Source: Leptolyngbya sp. PCC 7375
Lineage (GTDB): Bacteria > Cyanobacteriota > Cyanobacteriia > Phormidesmidales > Phormidesmidaceae
Direction of reading: 5' to 3'
NCBI RefSeq assembly: GCF_000316115.1
Contig: NZ_JH993797.1
Span: 5,380,486-5,444,485, forward strand
DNA: 64,000 nucleotides
Part shown: positions 1 to 10,800 of the stretch, one piece after another
Layout: every line of letters begins with the position of its first letter
Position numbering within the stretch: position 1 is the first letter of the stretch
Made by a program: the position numbers and the translations under genes
Notes under the pieces: generated by a model
Database searches by the model: none
Told to the model about the DNA's origin: nothing
What the model saw: only the letters and a program-made list of their open reading frames with translations

Positions 1-1
1 A

Positions 2-3000
2 CCGTTAGACGTTGCAGCGGGTTCAGCGCTTAACATTGCATTTTCCAACGGTGGCCAAACCATCACGATGGACGATTTCCCCAATGCTGGCCCTGGAACA
101 CTATTGGCATTGACTGAGGATGTCTCAACAATTTCAGTAGACATGAATGCGGGGGGTAAAGAAGCCCTTGGCTTCGGTATTATGGTGCCCTTTGACTTTG
201 GGGATGCCAATGGCTATCCCTCATCCGGCGGCCATTTTGCACCACGCACTGCTACAGGAGGGTCTCAACCCACTACATCGACACCGGCCACTAGTCTGAC
301 CCTGGCAACCTTGGTGAATGACACACCCTATTTAGGCAGTATTGGGCCAGATACCGAAAGGGCAGAGGATTCTGATCAACCCACAGCCAATGCCGATGGA
401 GACGATAATAGTAGTCTCGATGATGAAGATGGGATTACCTTAACCACATTAACGGAAGGAGATACAAGCTATACCATTCCAGCCGGTAACATTACAGCTA
501 ATACGACCGGTGATGCTACCCTGCATGCTTGGGTTGACTTCAATCAGAACAGTAGCTTTGAAGCTAGTGAATATCAGAGTGTTGTTATTAGTAATGGTAC
601 TCCAGCTGGAGGTTTGACCTGGAGTGGTCTGAGCGGTATTACGCCAGGAACAACCTATGCCCGTTTTCGGTTGACAACAGATACAAATATCACAGCTTCA
701 ACACCCTATGCTGTAGCGATTGATGGTGAGATGGAGGATTATGCGGTTGCGATCGCATCTTCCACACCCACACCACCATCTGTGCCAGCCAATGCCTGTG
801 AACTCGTACTCATCAACGACGGCTTTGAAGATCCTCGCATCACGATTCAGCCACCTGTCCCAGTTGCCTCGTTTGGTAACGTTGTCTTCCAGTACGACGA
901 AACTGATGTTCCTGGGTGGTTGAGTTCTGCTGACAACTTAATTGAAATCTGGGATGAAAACAATAATCCTGGTGCTACTGGTATAGCTCCAGTACCTCCC
1001 TTCGAGGACAATCAGTTTGCTGAAATTAATGCGGTTCTCAATGGCTCTCTATACCAGGATGCTACAACCACACCAGGCACTGTACTCACCTGGCAGTTTG
1101 CCCACCGAGGCAGAACCGGTGTCGATACCCTCAACTTGAAACTAGGTCCACCGGGAGCCACTGTTGCTCAGATTAACCCAACAACAGGCACCACCTCATT
1201 TAGTACCGGCACCAGTGATTGGATCTTGTACCAAGGCACCTACACTATTCCCGCTGGTCAAACCACCACTCGGTTTGAATTTGTCGCTGTGAGTACAGCA
1301 TCTGGCAGCACAAGCGAAGGAAACTTCCTCGATGCTATTCGGTTTGGTCCTCTGTGTGATCATGGTGATGCGGATGCAAGCTATCCAGTTGATCGCACCA
1401 ATAACGGAGCAGCCCATACCCTTGATGGCGTAACTTACTTAGGTAATGCGGCCTATGCTGAATTACAGGCTAATCCCTCGGCGGGTGCCGATGGCGATGA
1501 CAATGGCACCGGAGATGGAGATTTGCAGGACGATGAAGATGGGGTTACCTTTACCTCTACGTTAGAGGCAGACAGTACGGCTACAGTCGATATTGTTGCA
1601 TCAGTTGATGCACCCTTAAGCGCCTGGATTGATTTCAATAACAATGGTAGTTGGGATGATCCAGGTGAACAGATCTTTACCGATGAACCGTTAACGGCGG
1701 GAACTAACTCCCTTAGCTTTGCAATTCCAGCAGGCGCAACTATTGGCAATACCTATGCTCGATTCCGCATTAGCCCTCAAAGTGGATTAGCTCCGACAGG
1801 GATTGTCGGCGGTGGTGAAGTGGAAGATTATCAGGTTGCGATTCAATCTGCGCCCACAAGCGGCCCCACCTTCGTTTGTGACCCCAGTTTCTATGTGGTC
1901 ACTGGCAATAGCATTCCTACCAAAAGCTCTCAACTTAACCAAGTTAACCGTAGCAACACCCCCTATACTTTTGACCTTGTTGGCAGTCCCACTACTACCA
2001 CTAGTGGATATGCCACCAATTTCACCTACAATGCCCTAGCCTACAACCCTGTCGATAACTACATCTACGGCACCATTGAAACATCGGACGACGATGCCAG
2101 TTCTCTGGGGAATAGCAATATTATTCGCATTGATGCCAATGGGGGAATTACCTCTCTTGGCAGGCCTGCTCCTGCTGGTGGTCTGAGCAGTAATCAAGTG
2201 CCCCTGATCCCCGCTGGAGGATATGTAGCAGGAACAATTCTCTCAGATGGCACCTATGTTCTTTACTCTTTTGCAAGCGGTCACGAACGAAAGGTTTGGA
2301 CGATTACTGGACTAGATACTGATACACCAGTCTCGACCTATCACGGTCAATTACCCTCTAGTGTCAGTTTTTTCGATTTTGCAACTAATGCACAGGATAC
2401 AACTCCTAATCGATTGTATGGCATTGAACAAAACAGTGATCGACTGGTATATTTTGATGCTACCAATCCTGCTGCAGGTGTCACCAACGCCACCCCTAAT
2501 ACCACTGGAGTCAATATCAATTATGGTTCCCAGTTCTATGATGCCTTTGGTAATCTCTATTTTCGTACTAACAGCGGTAGTCGTGAACTCTATATTGTAG
2601 ACCCGGATACCGGTGTAGCGAGTATCTTGGCACCTGCCCCTGACGGGGGACAGCACGATGGCACGTCTTGTGTTGGTGTGGGCCTCACCAAAGATATCAA
2701 CACCACTGATCCTGTTCCGACAGGAGATACCGTCACCTATACCTATCTCATTGCCAATGGTCGCACCAGTCCGGTCACAACAACCTTTAGCGATGACCTG
2801 CGTAGCGTCACTGACTATACAAACTCTACCGATGTTGAAAGTGATACGCCGGTAGATGGCACCTTCCAAACAGCCACGCTGACCGTAGTTGACGATGACA
2901 CGAGTACCCCCAATGGCACTGGTACTGTCACCTTTAGCAACAGTGACCAGACCATCGCGATTGACGGATTAGTGCTCCCCTCAGGCAGCATTACTCGGGT

Positions 3001-3838
3001 AGAAATTGAGGTTCAAGTGCCCCCGGATGCCGTTGCTCCGGAAACATATTACAACCAGGCAACATTGACGAATTTGCCCCCTGACCTGCCTGCCATTGTC
3101 TTGTCAGATTATCCCACTACAGCTCAGTTTGAAGACCCAACTCCTATATTGGTCGAGCCTGCCGCCAGCGATCCCAATGTTCTTCTCGTCAAGCGCATCA
3201 CCGCCATCAACAACGACACCACCACCAGCGACGGCACCAACCTAGCCAGCCATAATCCCACCCCCTACGCCTATGACGATAACGACATTCCTGCCGTCAG
3301 CGATCCTAACGATCCTGCCTTTGACGAAAACGACCCCGCCTTTGACCCCTACGAAACCAATCAATGGCCCACCCCATTAAACACCTATATGCCCGGCGGC
3401 ACCGACGGCGGTAACGTCATGCCCAACGACGAAATCGAATACACCATCTACTTCCTCTCTTCCGGAGACACCACCGCAGAGAATGTTCTCTTCTGCGATT
3501 ATGTGCCCGACTTCACCACCTTTATCCCCAATGCCTACACCGGCAGTAGTCCCCAAGCCACAGGCGGCATCGGCGGAGCTGACCTCAGCATCGAACTCTT
3601 CCGCAATGGCACAACCGACTACCATACTGGAGCTAATGATGGTGATAGCGCCACCTACTTTGGCCCTGGCGTTGACCCCGCCAACAGCTTCCCCGACATC
3701 GACTGCGACGGCGACGGCAATGGCACCAATGCCAACCCCAACGGTGCCGTAGTCGTCAACCTGGGCGACCTACCCGATGCCAACAACAACATCACCGGAG
3801 CCTATGGACACGTGAAGTTTAGAGCACGGGTGAAATAA
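2..3838 (+). CDS. Large secreted surface protein (GEVED / DUF6923 / DUF11-like), 5' end outside window
   Basis: The reading frame is open from base 2, upstream of the first ATG at 68, so the N-terminus and any signal peptide lie outside the window. Two GEVED-type units are visible, each with an acidic Asp-rich stretch (DGDDNSSLDDEDG near 400-430; DDEDG near 1530) and closing in GEMEDYAVAI (about 724-753) or GEVEDYQVAI (about 1813-1842). Between them is a jelly-roll-like carbohydrate-binding or DUF642-like segment (NDGFEDP to NFLDAIRFG, about 815-1350). A DUF6923-type propeller-like region follows (about 1860-2670), then a DUF11-like Ig fold (KDINTTDPVPTGDTVTYTY). The C-terminal module, from LLVKRITAIN near 3183 to GAYGHVKFRARVK at the end, recurs in the proteins at 7891 and 14490. 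Likely an extracellular or outer-surface adhesin; ligand unknown. Confidence 0.88.
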   Translation, partial: PLDVAAGSALNIAFSNGGQTITMDDFPNAGPGTLLALTEDVSTISVDMNAGGKEALGFGIMVPFDFGDANGYPSSGGHFAPRTATGGSQPTTSTPATSLTLATLVNDTPYLGSIGPDTERAEDSDQPTANADGDDNSSLDDEDGITLTTLTEGDTSYTIPAGNITANTTGDATLHAWVDFNQNSSFEASEYQSVVISNGTPAGGLTWSGLSGITPGTTYARFRLTTDTNITASTPYAVAIDGEMEDYAVAIASSTPTPPSVPANACELVLINDGFEDPRITIQPPVPVASFGNVVFQYDETDVPGWLSSADNLIEIWDENNNPGATGIAPVPPFEDNQFAEINAVLNGSLYQDATTTPGTVLTWQFAHRGRTGVDTLNLKLGPPGATVAQINPTTGTTSFSTGTSDWILYQGTYTIPAGQTTTRFEFVAVSTASGSTSEGNFLDAIRFGPLCDHGDADASYPVDRTNNGAAHTLDGVTYLGNAAYAELQANPSAGADGDDNGTGDGDLQDDEDGVTFTSTLEADSTATVDIVASVDAPLSAWIDFNNNGSWDDPGEQIFTDEPLTAGTNSLSFAIPAGATIGNTYARFRISPQSGLAPTGIVGGGEVEDYQVAIQSAPTSGPTFVCDPSFYVVTGNSIPTKSSQLNQVNRSNTPYTFDLVGSPTTTTSGYATNFTYNALAYNPVDNYIYGTIETSDDDASSLGNSNIIRIDANGGITSLGRPAPAGGLSSNQVPLIPAGGYVAGTILSDGTYVLYSFASGHERKVWTITGLDTDTPVSTYHGQLPSSVSFFDFATNAQDTTPNRLYGIEQNSDRLVYFDATNPAAGVTNATPNTTGVNINYGSQFYDAFGNLYFRTNSGSRELYIVDPDTGVASILAPAPDGGQHDGTSCVGVGLTKDINTTDPVPTGDTVTYTYLIANGRTSPVTTTFSDDLRSVTDYTNSTDVESDTPVDGTFQTATLTVVDDDTSTPNGTGTVTFSNSDQTIAIDGLVLPSGSITRVEIEVQVPPDAVAPETYYNQATLTNLPPDLPAIVLSDYPTTAQFEDPTPILVEPAASDPNVLLVKRITAINNDTTTSDGTNLASHNPTPYAYDDNDIPAVSDPNDPAFDENDPAFDPYETNQWPTPLNTYMPGGTDGGNVMPNDEIEYTIYFLSSGDTTAENVLFCDYVPDFTTFIPNAYTGSSPQATGGIGGADLSIELFRNGTTDYHTGANDGDSATYFGPGVDPANSFPDIDCDGDGNGTNANPNGAVVVNLGDLPDANNNITGAYGHVKFRARVK

Positions 3839-3872
3839 ATCATGCGTTGATGGATAAACGTTTGGCGTTTGG

Positions 3873-3908
3873 CGTTGTAGGGTCGTTCCATGGAACGACC
3901 CTACAACG
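3873..3908. repeat. 36-bp perfect palindrome (CCATGG-core family)
   Basis: Two 18-base arms are exact reverse complements and meet at CCATGG; the arm contains GTAGGGTCGTT. It sits 34 bases after the stop of the first surface protein, so it could end that transcript. The same pattern occurs at 20291, 38816, 48918 and 55404. Confidence 0.85.
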
Positions 3909-4079
3909 ACGTTATAATAATAAAGCGGAATGATTGTGGCAGATTTTCTATGGCAATAATCCCAAAATTAGACTCCGTAGCCCCAGGGTCTGTCTCGGCA
4001 TTGACCCAGCAACACTCTAGCGCCGCATACGACCACGCCGTCCGCTAGGATAGAGCCAGCTCCTACTGCCCATCCCTCT

Positions 4080-5624
4080 ATGCCTCGCTGGTTTAACACC
4101 GCTGGCCCTTGCCAGCCTGCAAAACACTACATGTTACCTCCTGCTGCTCGTTTGCCTATGATGCAGCGGCTAATTGAGCAAGAAGGTTATTTTATTATTC
4201 ACGCTCCCCGCCAAGTTGGTAAAACCACTGCCATGTTAGCCCTGGCACATGAACTCACCGATAGCGGCAAGTACACTGCCATTATGGTCTCCGCTGAGGT
4301 CGGAGCCGCATTTCCCAAAGATATCGATAAGGCAGAAAAGGCTATCTTGTCAGCCTGGCAACAAGCCGCCAGAATCCGTCTACCCGAAGACCTGCAGCCA
4401 TCCAGCTGGCCAGAGGCCCCAGCCGGTAGTCAGATTAATCGAGCGTTACAAGAATGGGCCATCACATCACCGCGCCCATTGGTGGTTTTTATTGACGAAA
4501 TTGATGCATTACAGGATAACGTTCTCATTGGTGTCCTAAGACAACTGCGAGACGGCTATCCCAATCGCCCCCAAGGATTCCCCCAGTCCCTCGCCCTTGT
4601 CGGATTACGTGATGACTACAAGGTAGCCTCTGGCGAAAGTAATCGACTTCACACCGCCAGTCCGTTTAACATCAAAGTAGAATCCTTGACCCTCCGTAAT
4701 TTTACCCGCGAGGAAGTTGGCGAACTCTATGCTCAACACACCCACGATACGGGTCAAATCTTTAGCGACAAAGCCGTAGATCGAGCCTTCTATCTAACCC
4801 AAGGACAACCCTGGTTGGTCAACGCTTTAGCAAGACAGATCGTAGAAGTGATTGCTCCCGATCCAACAACAAACATTACTGTTGAACACTTTGATCAGGC
4901 TAAAGAAATTCTAATTCGGCGACAAGATACCCATTTAGATAGCTTGGCTGAACGACTGAGAGATTCTCGTATTCGTCAAATTGTTGAGCCGATTCTAGCG
5001 GGTCAATCCCTCGGAGATATTCCTCTCGACGATCGTCGATTTGCCTTAGATTTAGGATTACTACGTCGTGACCCAGCAGGTGGTTTGACCATTGCCAATC
5101 CCATTTATCGTGAGGTCATTCCCCGTGTGCTTGCCAGTGGACCTCAAGACAGTTTGCCAATTATTCAACCCAGCTGGCTACAACCTGATGGCACCCTAGA
5201 TATCAATAAACTCTTAGACGCATTTTTGCAATTTTGGCGACAACATGGAGAACCCTTACTACGCAGTGCTCCGTACCATGAAGTAGCGCCCCATTTAGTA
5301 TTAATGGCTTTTTTACATCGAGTCGTAAATGGTGGCGGCACCCTGGAGCGGGAATATGCCATTGGTACTGACCGGATGGATCTTTGTTTGCGGTATGGTT
5401 CCGTAATATTGGCAATGGAGCTAAAAGTCTGGCGCGATGGTCGTCCTGATCCATTAAACGCTGGATTAGACCAGTTAGACCGGTATCTAGCTGGTTTAGG
5501 CCTTGAGCAGGGTTGGCTAGTGATCTTTGATAAACGAAATCAAATTCCTTCTATTGCAGAGAGAACCATGATAGCCGCAGCCAAAACACCAAAGGGAAAA
5601 CAAATCACAGTTATTCGAGGATAA
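4080..5624 (+). CDS. AAA-type ATPase with C-terminal PD-(D/E)XK-like region
   Basis: 514 aa. The N-terminus (RWFNTAGPCQPAKHYMLP) leads to a Walker A, APRQVGKTT (about 42-50), and a Walker B, PLVVFIDEID (about 133-142), typical of the cyanobacterial AAA-like/STAND-type ATPases. A winged-helix-like middle contains GQPWLVNALARQ and IRRQDTHLDSLAERL. The C-terminus has D434, then E447-x-K449 in a predicted beta strand, followed by a helix with GLDQLDRYL; this matches the D-(E/Q)xK layout of PD-(D/E)XK nuclease folds. The start is an ATG without a clear ribosome site. The gene is convergent with a diverged paralog at 5717-7333. ATP binding is well supported; nuclease activity is inference. No biological role is established from sequence. 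Confidence 0.88.
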   Translation: MPRWFNTAGPCQPAKHYMLPPAARLPMMQRLIEQEGYFIIHAPRQVGKTTAMLALAHELTDSGKYTAIMVSAEVGAAFPKDIDKAEKAILSAWQQAARIRLPEDLQPSSWPEAPAGSQINRALQEWAITSPRPLVVFIDEIDALQDNVLIGVLRQLRDGYPNRPQGFPQSLALVGLRDDYKVASGESNRLHTASPFNIKVESLTLRNFTREEVGELYAQHTHDTGQIFSDKAVDRAFYLTQGQPWLVNALARQIVEVIAPDPTTNITVEHFDQAKEILIRRQDTHLDSLAERLRDSRIRQIVEPILAGQSLGDIPLDDRRFALDLGLLRRDPAGGLTIANPIYREVIPRVLASGPQDSLPIIQPSWLQPDGTLDINKLLDAFLQFWRQHGEPLLRSAPYHEVAPHLVLMAFLHRVVNGGGTLEREYAIGTDRMDLCLRYGSVILAMELKVWRDGRPDPLNAGLDQLDRYLAGLGLEQGWLVIFDKRNQIPSIAERTMIAAAKTPKGKQITVIRG

Positions 5625-5716
5625 TCATATCCGATAAGTTCAAACGGCATTACCATCATGGCATCACTTCATGATGTGACAAACTTCGAATACTTCCTCC
5701 AGACAAATAGGTACGT

Positions 5717-7333
5717 TTACATTCCCCAAATATGAATAGTACGTTCTTGATAAGATTCGATCTGTTCAAAAATCTTGTCGTCCCAGTTAATCTGCGGATC
5801 GCGATTAAAACAAATCAAATGCGCTTCCTCAGCATCAGATTTATCCGCATAGTCAGCCGTTTGCGGTAAACCATTGGCCAATGCGGCCTCCAGAGACCGA
5901 TGTAAAATCTTGAGTTCCAACACCACTCGCTGCACTGGACCCAGAAACCCCTGATCCTGCTCTAATGGCCATTCAATCAACAGATCGGTACGTTTACGAC
6001 CCAGACCATATTCTCGTGTCAGTCTGCCATCCCCATTGAGAATACGTTGTAAAAACGCCTGCAATAGTAGTTGAGGCCCCGCCTCTTTATAGTCAAAACG
6101 TTCAATCCAGACTTCACTATTTTCATGGAAAAACTGTTGAAAGGCACGCAACAGTTTAGGTATATCCAACCGCTGATCGGACATTTGGTACCATTGCTCC
6201 CGTTGGGTAATCCCCATTTGCCAGCCCCAGACCAGCTCGCGAGGAATCACCTCCTGGTAAATTGGATTGGCCATCTGCGTTTCGCCATTGATGGCCACTG
6301 TGATTAAACCTAGATCTTTAACGTATTCAGTATCCAGTGGATTTAAGCTATTGGCACTTCCCATACCTTCAAGCAACGTACTAATCACTCGATGGACTCG
6401 AGGTTCTTTGAGTTTATCGGTAAGTTGGTCCAGGTGGGTGTCGCGTCGTTGAATAAGGCTTTCTCGAGCAGTTTTCATTAGTTCCAGGGTGATGGGTTGG
6501 GTGCGATTTTTACCTTCCCCTTTAAAGCAAACTTGATAAGCCAGCGCATTTATCAACCAGGGTTGTCCCTGAGTCTGCTGCCATATGTAAGTTAGTGCTT
6601 CTGGTGTAAACACCTGCCCCGTCAGATTCGTGTGCTGCTGGAGCAATGCCTGCACCTCAGACTCAATAAAATGACCTAATCGCAGGGACTCTGCCTTAAT
6701 ATTAAATGCACTGCCCCCGGTAATAATGTCCTGTCCTGTGGTTTGAATGCGATAGTCCCGCACATCCCGTACCCCACAGAGAATAATTGACAGAGGAAAA
6801 TTTTGAGGTCGTTGGGTATAGCCTGCTCGCAACTGACGTAACAGGGAAACCAGCGTGTCGCCCACCAATGCATCCACTTCATCCAAGAATAGAACAATCG
6901 GTTGGTCAGTTTGGGCTGCCCATTGGGATAATAGGCTACGCAGCATATCATCGGCTGGTGCCGATTGCTTGAGCATTGCCTGTCGCCAGTCATGCAATCG
7001 AGCATCTTGCTGATAAAGCTGAGCCATTGATGCCAGGGTATGGACAACGGTGTCAATGCCACGAAAAACATCATTTCTAGCGGTTTGGGCCGTCTCAATA
7101 TTGGCATAAACCGCCTGGTAGCGCCCCTCAGCATTGAGATACTCCATCAGGGCCAGCAAACAGGAGGTTTTCCCTGTCTGCCGGGGTGCATGCAGCACAA
7201 AATATTTTCCCTGGGCAATCAGCTGGAGAATGTCATCCATATTCCAACGGGTCAACGGATCGATCAGATAGTGCCAATCGGCCCGCACCGGACCCGCCGT
7301 ATTAAAGAATCGATCTGTGAATACCGGTGCCAT
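5717..7333 (-). CDS. AAA-type ATPase with C-terminal PD-(D/E)XK-like region (paralog)
   Basis: 538 aa from the ATG at 7333; an in-frame TTG at 7348 would add five residues. Same architecture as the convergent neighbour: FFNTAGPVRADWHYLIDP, Walker A APRQTGKTS (about 49-57), Walker B PIVLFLDEVDAL (about 145-156), a GQPWLINALAYQ helix, LIQRRDTHLDQLTDKL, and a C-terminal D450 followed by E473-x-K475. The spacing between the acidic residue and ExK is longer than in the partner (a Trp-Pro-Leu-Glu loop is inserted). The ORFs end 92 bases apart, tail to tail. The two proteins are clearly homologous but diverged, which suggests an old duplication or acquisition of two family members. Function unknown; a DNA-processing or conflict role is only a guess. 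Confidence 0.88.
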   Translation of the reverse strand: MAPVFTDRFFNTAGPVRADWHYLIDPLTRWNMDDILQLIAQGKYFVLHAPRQTGKTSCLLALMEYLNAEGRYQAVYANIETAQTARNDVFRGIDTVVHTLASMAQLYQQDARLHDWRQAMLKQSAPADDMLRSLLSQWAAQTDQPIVLFLDEVDALVGDTLVSLLRQLRAGYTQRPQNFPLSIILCGVRDVRDYRIQTTGQDIITGGSAFNIKAESLRLGHFIESEVQALLQQHTNLTGQVFTPEALTYIWQQTQGQPWLINALAYQVCFKGEGKNRTQPITLELMKTARESLIQRRDTHLDQLTDKLKEPRVHRVISTLLEGMGSANSLNPLDTEYVKDLGLITVAINGETQMANPIYQEVIPRELVWGWQMGITQREQWYQMSDQRLDIPKLLRAFQQFFHENSEVWIERFDYKEAGPQLLLQAFLQRILNGDGRLTREYGLGRKRTDLLIEWPLEQDQGFLGPVQRVVLELKILHRSLEAALANGLPQTADYADKSDAEEAHLICFNRDPQINWDDKIFEQIESYQERTIHIWGM

Positions 7334-7890
7334 AACCTGCCAAAGCAAACGTCCGCCCCTCTATCATGAAGCAACTTGAAGCGGATTACGCCATCGACAG
7401 CCAGAGAATCTCGCACAATCAGTATCTGTTGTACAAACTTCTAGACCATGTTCTATCGCTAAAGCCGCTGAAATGGGCATCTGGAAGCAGGTTGGCATTT
7501 GTCTGGGCATCTTGCAGCAAGCCCCTTAAAACAGTGGAATGTTGATCGGTGGGTAACGGAATCCAGATATTAGTTGGAACCACTAGTATTCCTCAGGATA
7601 GCGTTAACAATTTTAGCTATCACGATCCTGTCCAGGATAATACAGGTCCATAACTTTGACGAAAAATACGCATGGTTACTGAGAGAATCAAAGTTTTTTT
7701 GTGTACCCTAGCGTTATTAGATGAGATCACTTTAAAGTCACACGAATTGGAATAGTTACAACAACTTTTCTGGGTAAAACATCACAACTCGTGTGATGTT
7801 ATTCCATTAGCAGATGGACTTTGAGTATTCTCAATAGGAGAAGAGTTAGCTTACTGCATATGCCGTTCCTGATCAGGTCAGTCATCTACC
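7334..7890. other. 557-base intergenic region before the 1,898-aa surface protein
   Basis: Divergent upstream region of the AAA gene (minus) and the large surface protein (plus). No convincing coding frame was seen. It contains a 9-bp-arm hairpin at 7778-7800 and an AGGAGAAG stretch near 7839 that is too far (about 45 bases) from the ATG at 7891 to be its ribosome site. Promoters for both genes must lie here, but I could not assign -35/-10 boxes with confidence. Confidence 0.6.
7778..7800. promoter_or_regulatory. Inverted repeat in the leader of the 1,898-aa surface protein gene
   Basis: AACATCACA (7778-7786), a five-base loop, and TGTGATGTT (7792-7800) are exact reverse complements. There is no downstream T-run, so it is not a classical terminator. 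It could be an operator or a leader hairpin. Function is inference. Confidence 0.45.
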
Positions 7891-10800
7891 ATGCAAATTC
7901 CATTCCTATCTCTAAATTCCTTGGGGATTCATCATCGTTTCGCAAAGAAAGAAAACAGTTTCCCTAACTCTAGAAAAGGTCACTATTTTTTGTCTTCTCG
8001 TAATTACTTGTTAGCCACATTAGGGATTGCAAGTATGATGGGTGGAATATTTGCAACAGTAGCAACAGCAGAGGTGACAACATTTGGAGTAAGTGTTAGA
8101 AGTGATGGTACTGCAAACTTCTCGGGACCTGATCCAACCTATCCTGGCTTTAGTAATGCGGGGAATGATGCTAATGATGAGAATGGGATTGTGCGGACCT
8201 ATGATACTGTCACCTATCGGGTTAACTATGCCACCGATACTCAGCCCAATGGCAGTACGACGATCACAGTCACCATTGGCGATGATTATCATTTGTGGGA
8301 AGAGAACCAAAGTTCATGTCTTGGGAGTGTGTCGGTTAGTAGCGATCGCAAAACCCTCACCTGTACTGAACTTCTACCCACTTCAACCACCGGCTTCTTT
8401 GACTTTACAGCCGTTGTTTTAGGCACCGCCCCCCATGGTGCAGACCTGGAAGTCAACGCTACTCTCACCTCTAGTGCCGGTAATCTCTCGGCAGGCCCTA
8501 CCCAGGTCAAAGTCTCCGCCACACCCCAAATGGACCTGGCTAAGGATGACTACGGTCCTCCCCGTCAGATAGGTCTAGCGGAAGGACCCGCAGGGGAAGA
8601 AGGGTTGGTTTATGCATGGCCCCTATCAATTGTGGCCCCAAAAGGGAGCGAAATCTTGGGTGATGCCGATCCGACTACCCCAGGAAATCAAATTATCATC
8701 ACCGATGTGGTCAGTGGGATTTCCTCCAATGCCCGGTTATATGACTGGGGCGGACAACCGGGCTGTGAACCTAACACAGAGGATAATGGTATTAATGGTG
8801 CCTGGGCCAAAGAAATTCCCCTAGGCTCCCTAACGATTGCTGAGGCAGGGCAAGAAGCCAATGCAGTTGCCGACTCTGGCACCTGGAACTGTAGCCAAAA
8901 TGGCGGTGCGGGCAGCGATATCACCATTACCATTACCGACGCCGACCTATCCGGGCAACATCGCCCCACTCTAGATGCTAGTGGTGGTACCCTCAATGCC
9001 AATGAAACCTATGTAGTTGCTGGGGTCGTCCAAATTTGGATACCCACCAATGATTTCCCGACGGGGCAAAATCGCCTAACGGTTACCAACTATTATGACT
9101 TTCTCGACACTCCCAGTATTAGTAACCAGCCCAATGTGGAACCGGACCAGGCAGGCAATGTAACGGTTCCCATCAGCGACAGTGATAACGTCAATAATGA
9201 TCGCACATTCAGCCTGCAGCGACCGTTGGGAAAGCTTTCTCAGGAGAAATACTACCGCACTCCCTACAGCGGTGGTAACTTCAATAACAACAGTGTGTTG
9301 TATCCGATGACGGATATTGAGACTGGCGATGGTGTGGTGCTGCCGGGCCAGGTCTTTGGCAGCTATTTCACCAGCAATAATAACGGTGTGGGTGATTTAA
9401 CTAATGTGATCCTATGCGACAAGTTTGATAACCGGACCCAAATTTTGGCCCCTAATCCCACCAGTGGTGAGTATGTAGAATTCCGCACGAACGGTGACCG
9501 ACTCAACGAGTCAGAGGTGACTATTGAATATGGTGTGGGTGGGGACACGGCAACAGATAGCTACTACGGTGCAGAGACTGCAGCACTGGATGATGCGACT
9601 CGATTTTTGGCCCAGCACGACGCCACCTGCGGTGATAGTGATGCCACCTGGTACAACGAAGCTGACCTGGCCAGCAATCCTAGCTTGATTCCCCAAGTGA
9701 CTCGGGTGCGGGTTCAGCCAAATGCGGCTGGTGGTGTCTTGCCAGAAGGCTTTCGCATCGATGCAGTGCTACACCTACAAGCGCTCAATATCGATCCAGT
9801 CACAGGGATACAGATCCCTGATCCGAAAATTCTGGCGAATCTTGTCACCTCGCGGTCCGACGAAACCAACGGAGGTGATTGGAATCTCGGGTCCTATAAC
9901 CCGGTGGATCATAGCGGCAATGATGACGGCGATCGCCTACAGCTCACCCGTGCCGTTGTTCGCATTGATAAAAGCACCGATGACCCCACTAATGGCACTG
10001 AAGCTGATGACTCGATTAACACAGTTAGGGCAACTAAGAATATTACCTTTGCCCTGGAGTCTACCCTGACAGCGTTAACAAACGATGTCTCCACTACTGA
10101 GATTGTGGTGACTGATACTTTACCAGCGGAACTCAGCTACGTCACCGGCTCGGCCAACATTACCCCTAACAGCGTGATCGCAAATGGAGATGGCACCACA
10201 ACGTTGACCTGGAACTTAGGTGATTATGCTCCCAATGTACCGATTCCAACGATTATCTTCGAGGCTAAGGCTGGGTTTGATGTTGTGGGTGGCACCAGTA
10301 TTGCTAACCAAGCATCTGTTGCAGCTCTAGATGACACTGGTTTAGACCTGGACACTTCTCCTTTAGAGTCTCGTACCGATATCCGTGCTGTTACTATCAT
10401 CAACAATGCAGCATTTACCATTTTCAAAGAAGCAGTCGTACCTGAAATAGAGCCTGGAGAAGATATTGTTTATGATCTGTATCTGGCCAACCTCAGTGAA
10501 GATATTGATGTAGCCGCAGGGTCTGAATTTATCGATATTCTTCCCTATGAGGGCGATGGCTCGATTCGAGATGCGTTTGATGGTGTGGGTACTCCGCCCA
10601 CAGATTACACAGCCACGCCTATTTTTAAGACTATTCAGGATGTGGATAATGTGGGTTTTACATTCCAACTCACTAACGATAGTCCCACCAATATCAGTGA
10701 TAATCCAGCAACTCAAAATGGCAGTACGATCTGGTGTACGCCTGCTGACATTACCAGTGGAGCGGCAGGGTGTCCTGCGCCCGACTACTCTGACGTTACT

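Noticed and set aside
4080..7333. Calling the AAA paralog pair a defence system
   Set aside because: No effector, toxin or known defence gene is adjacent; the nuclease motif is only inferred. Kept as a question, not a feature call.
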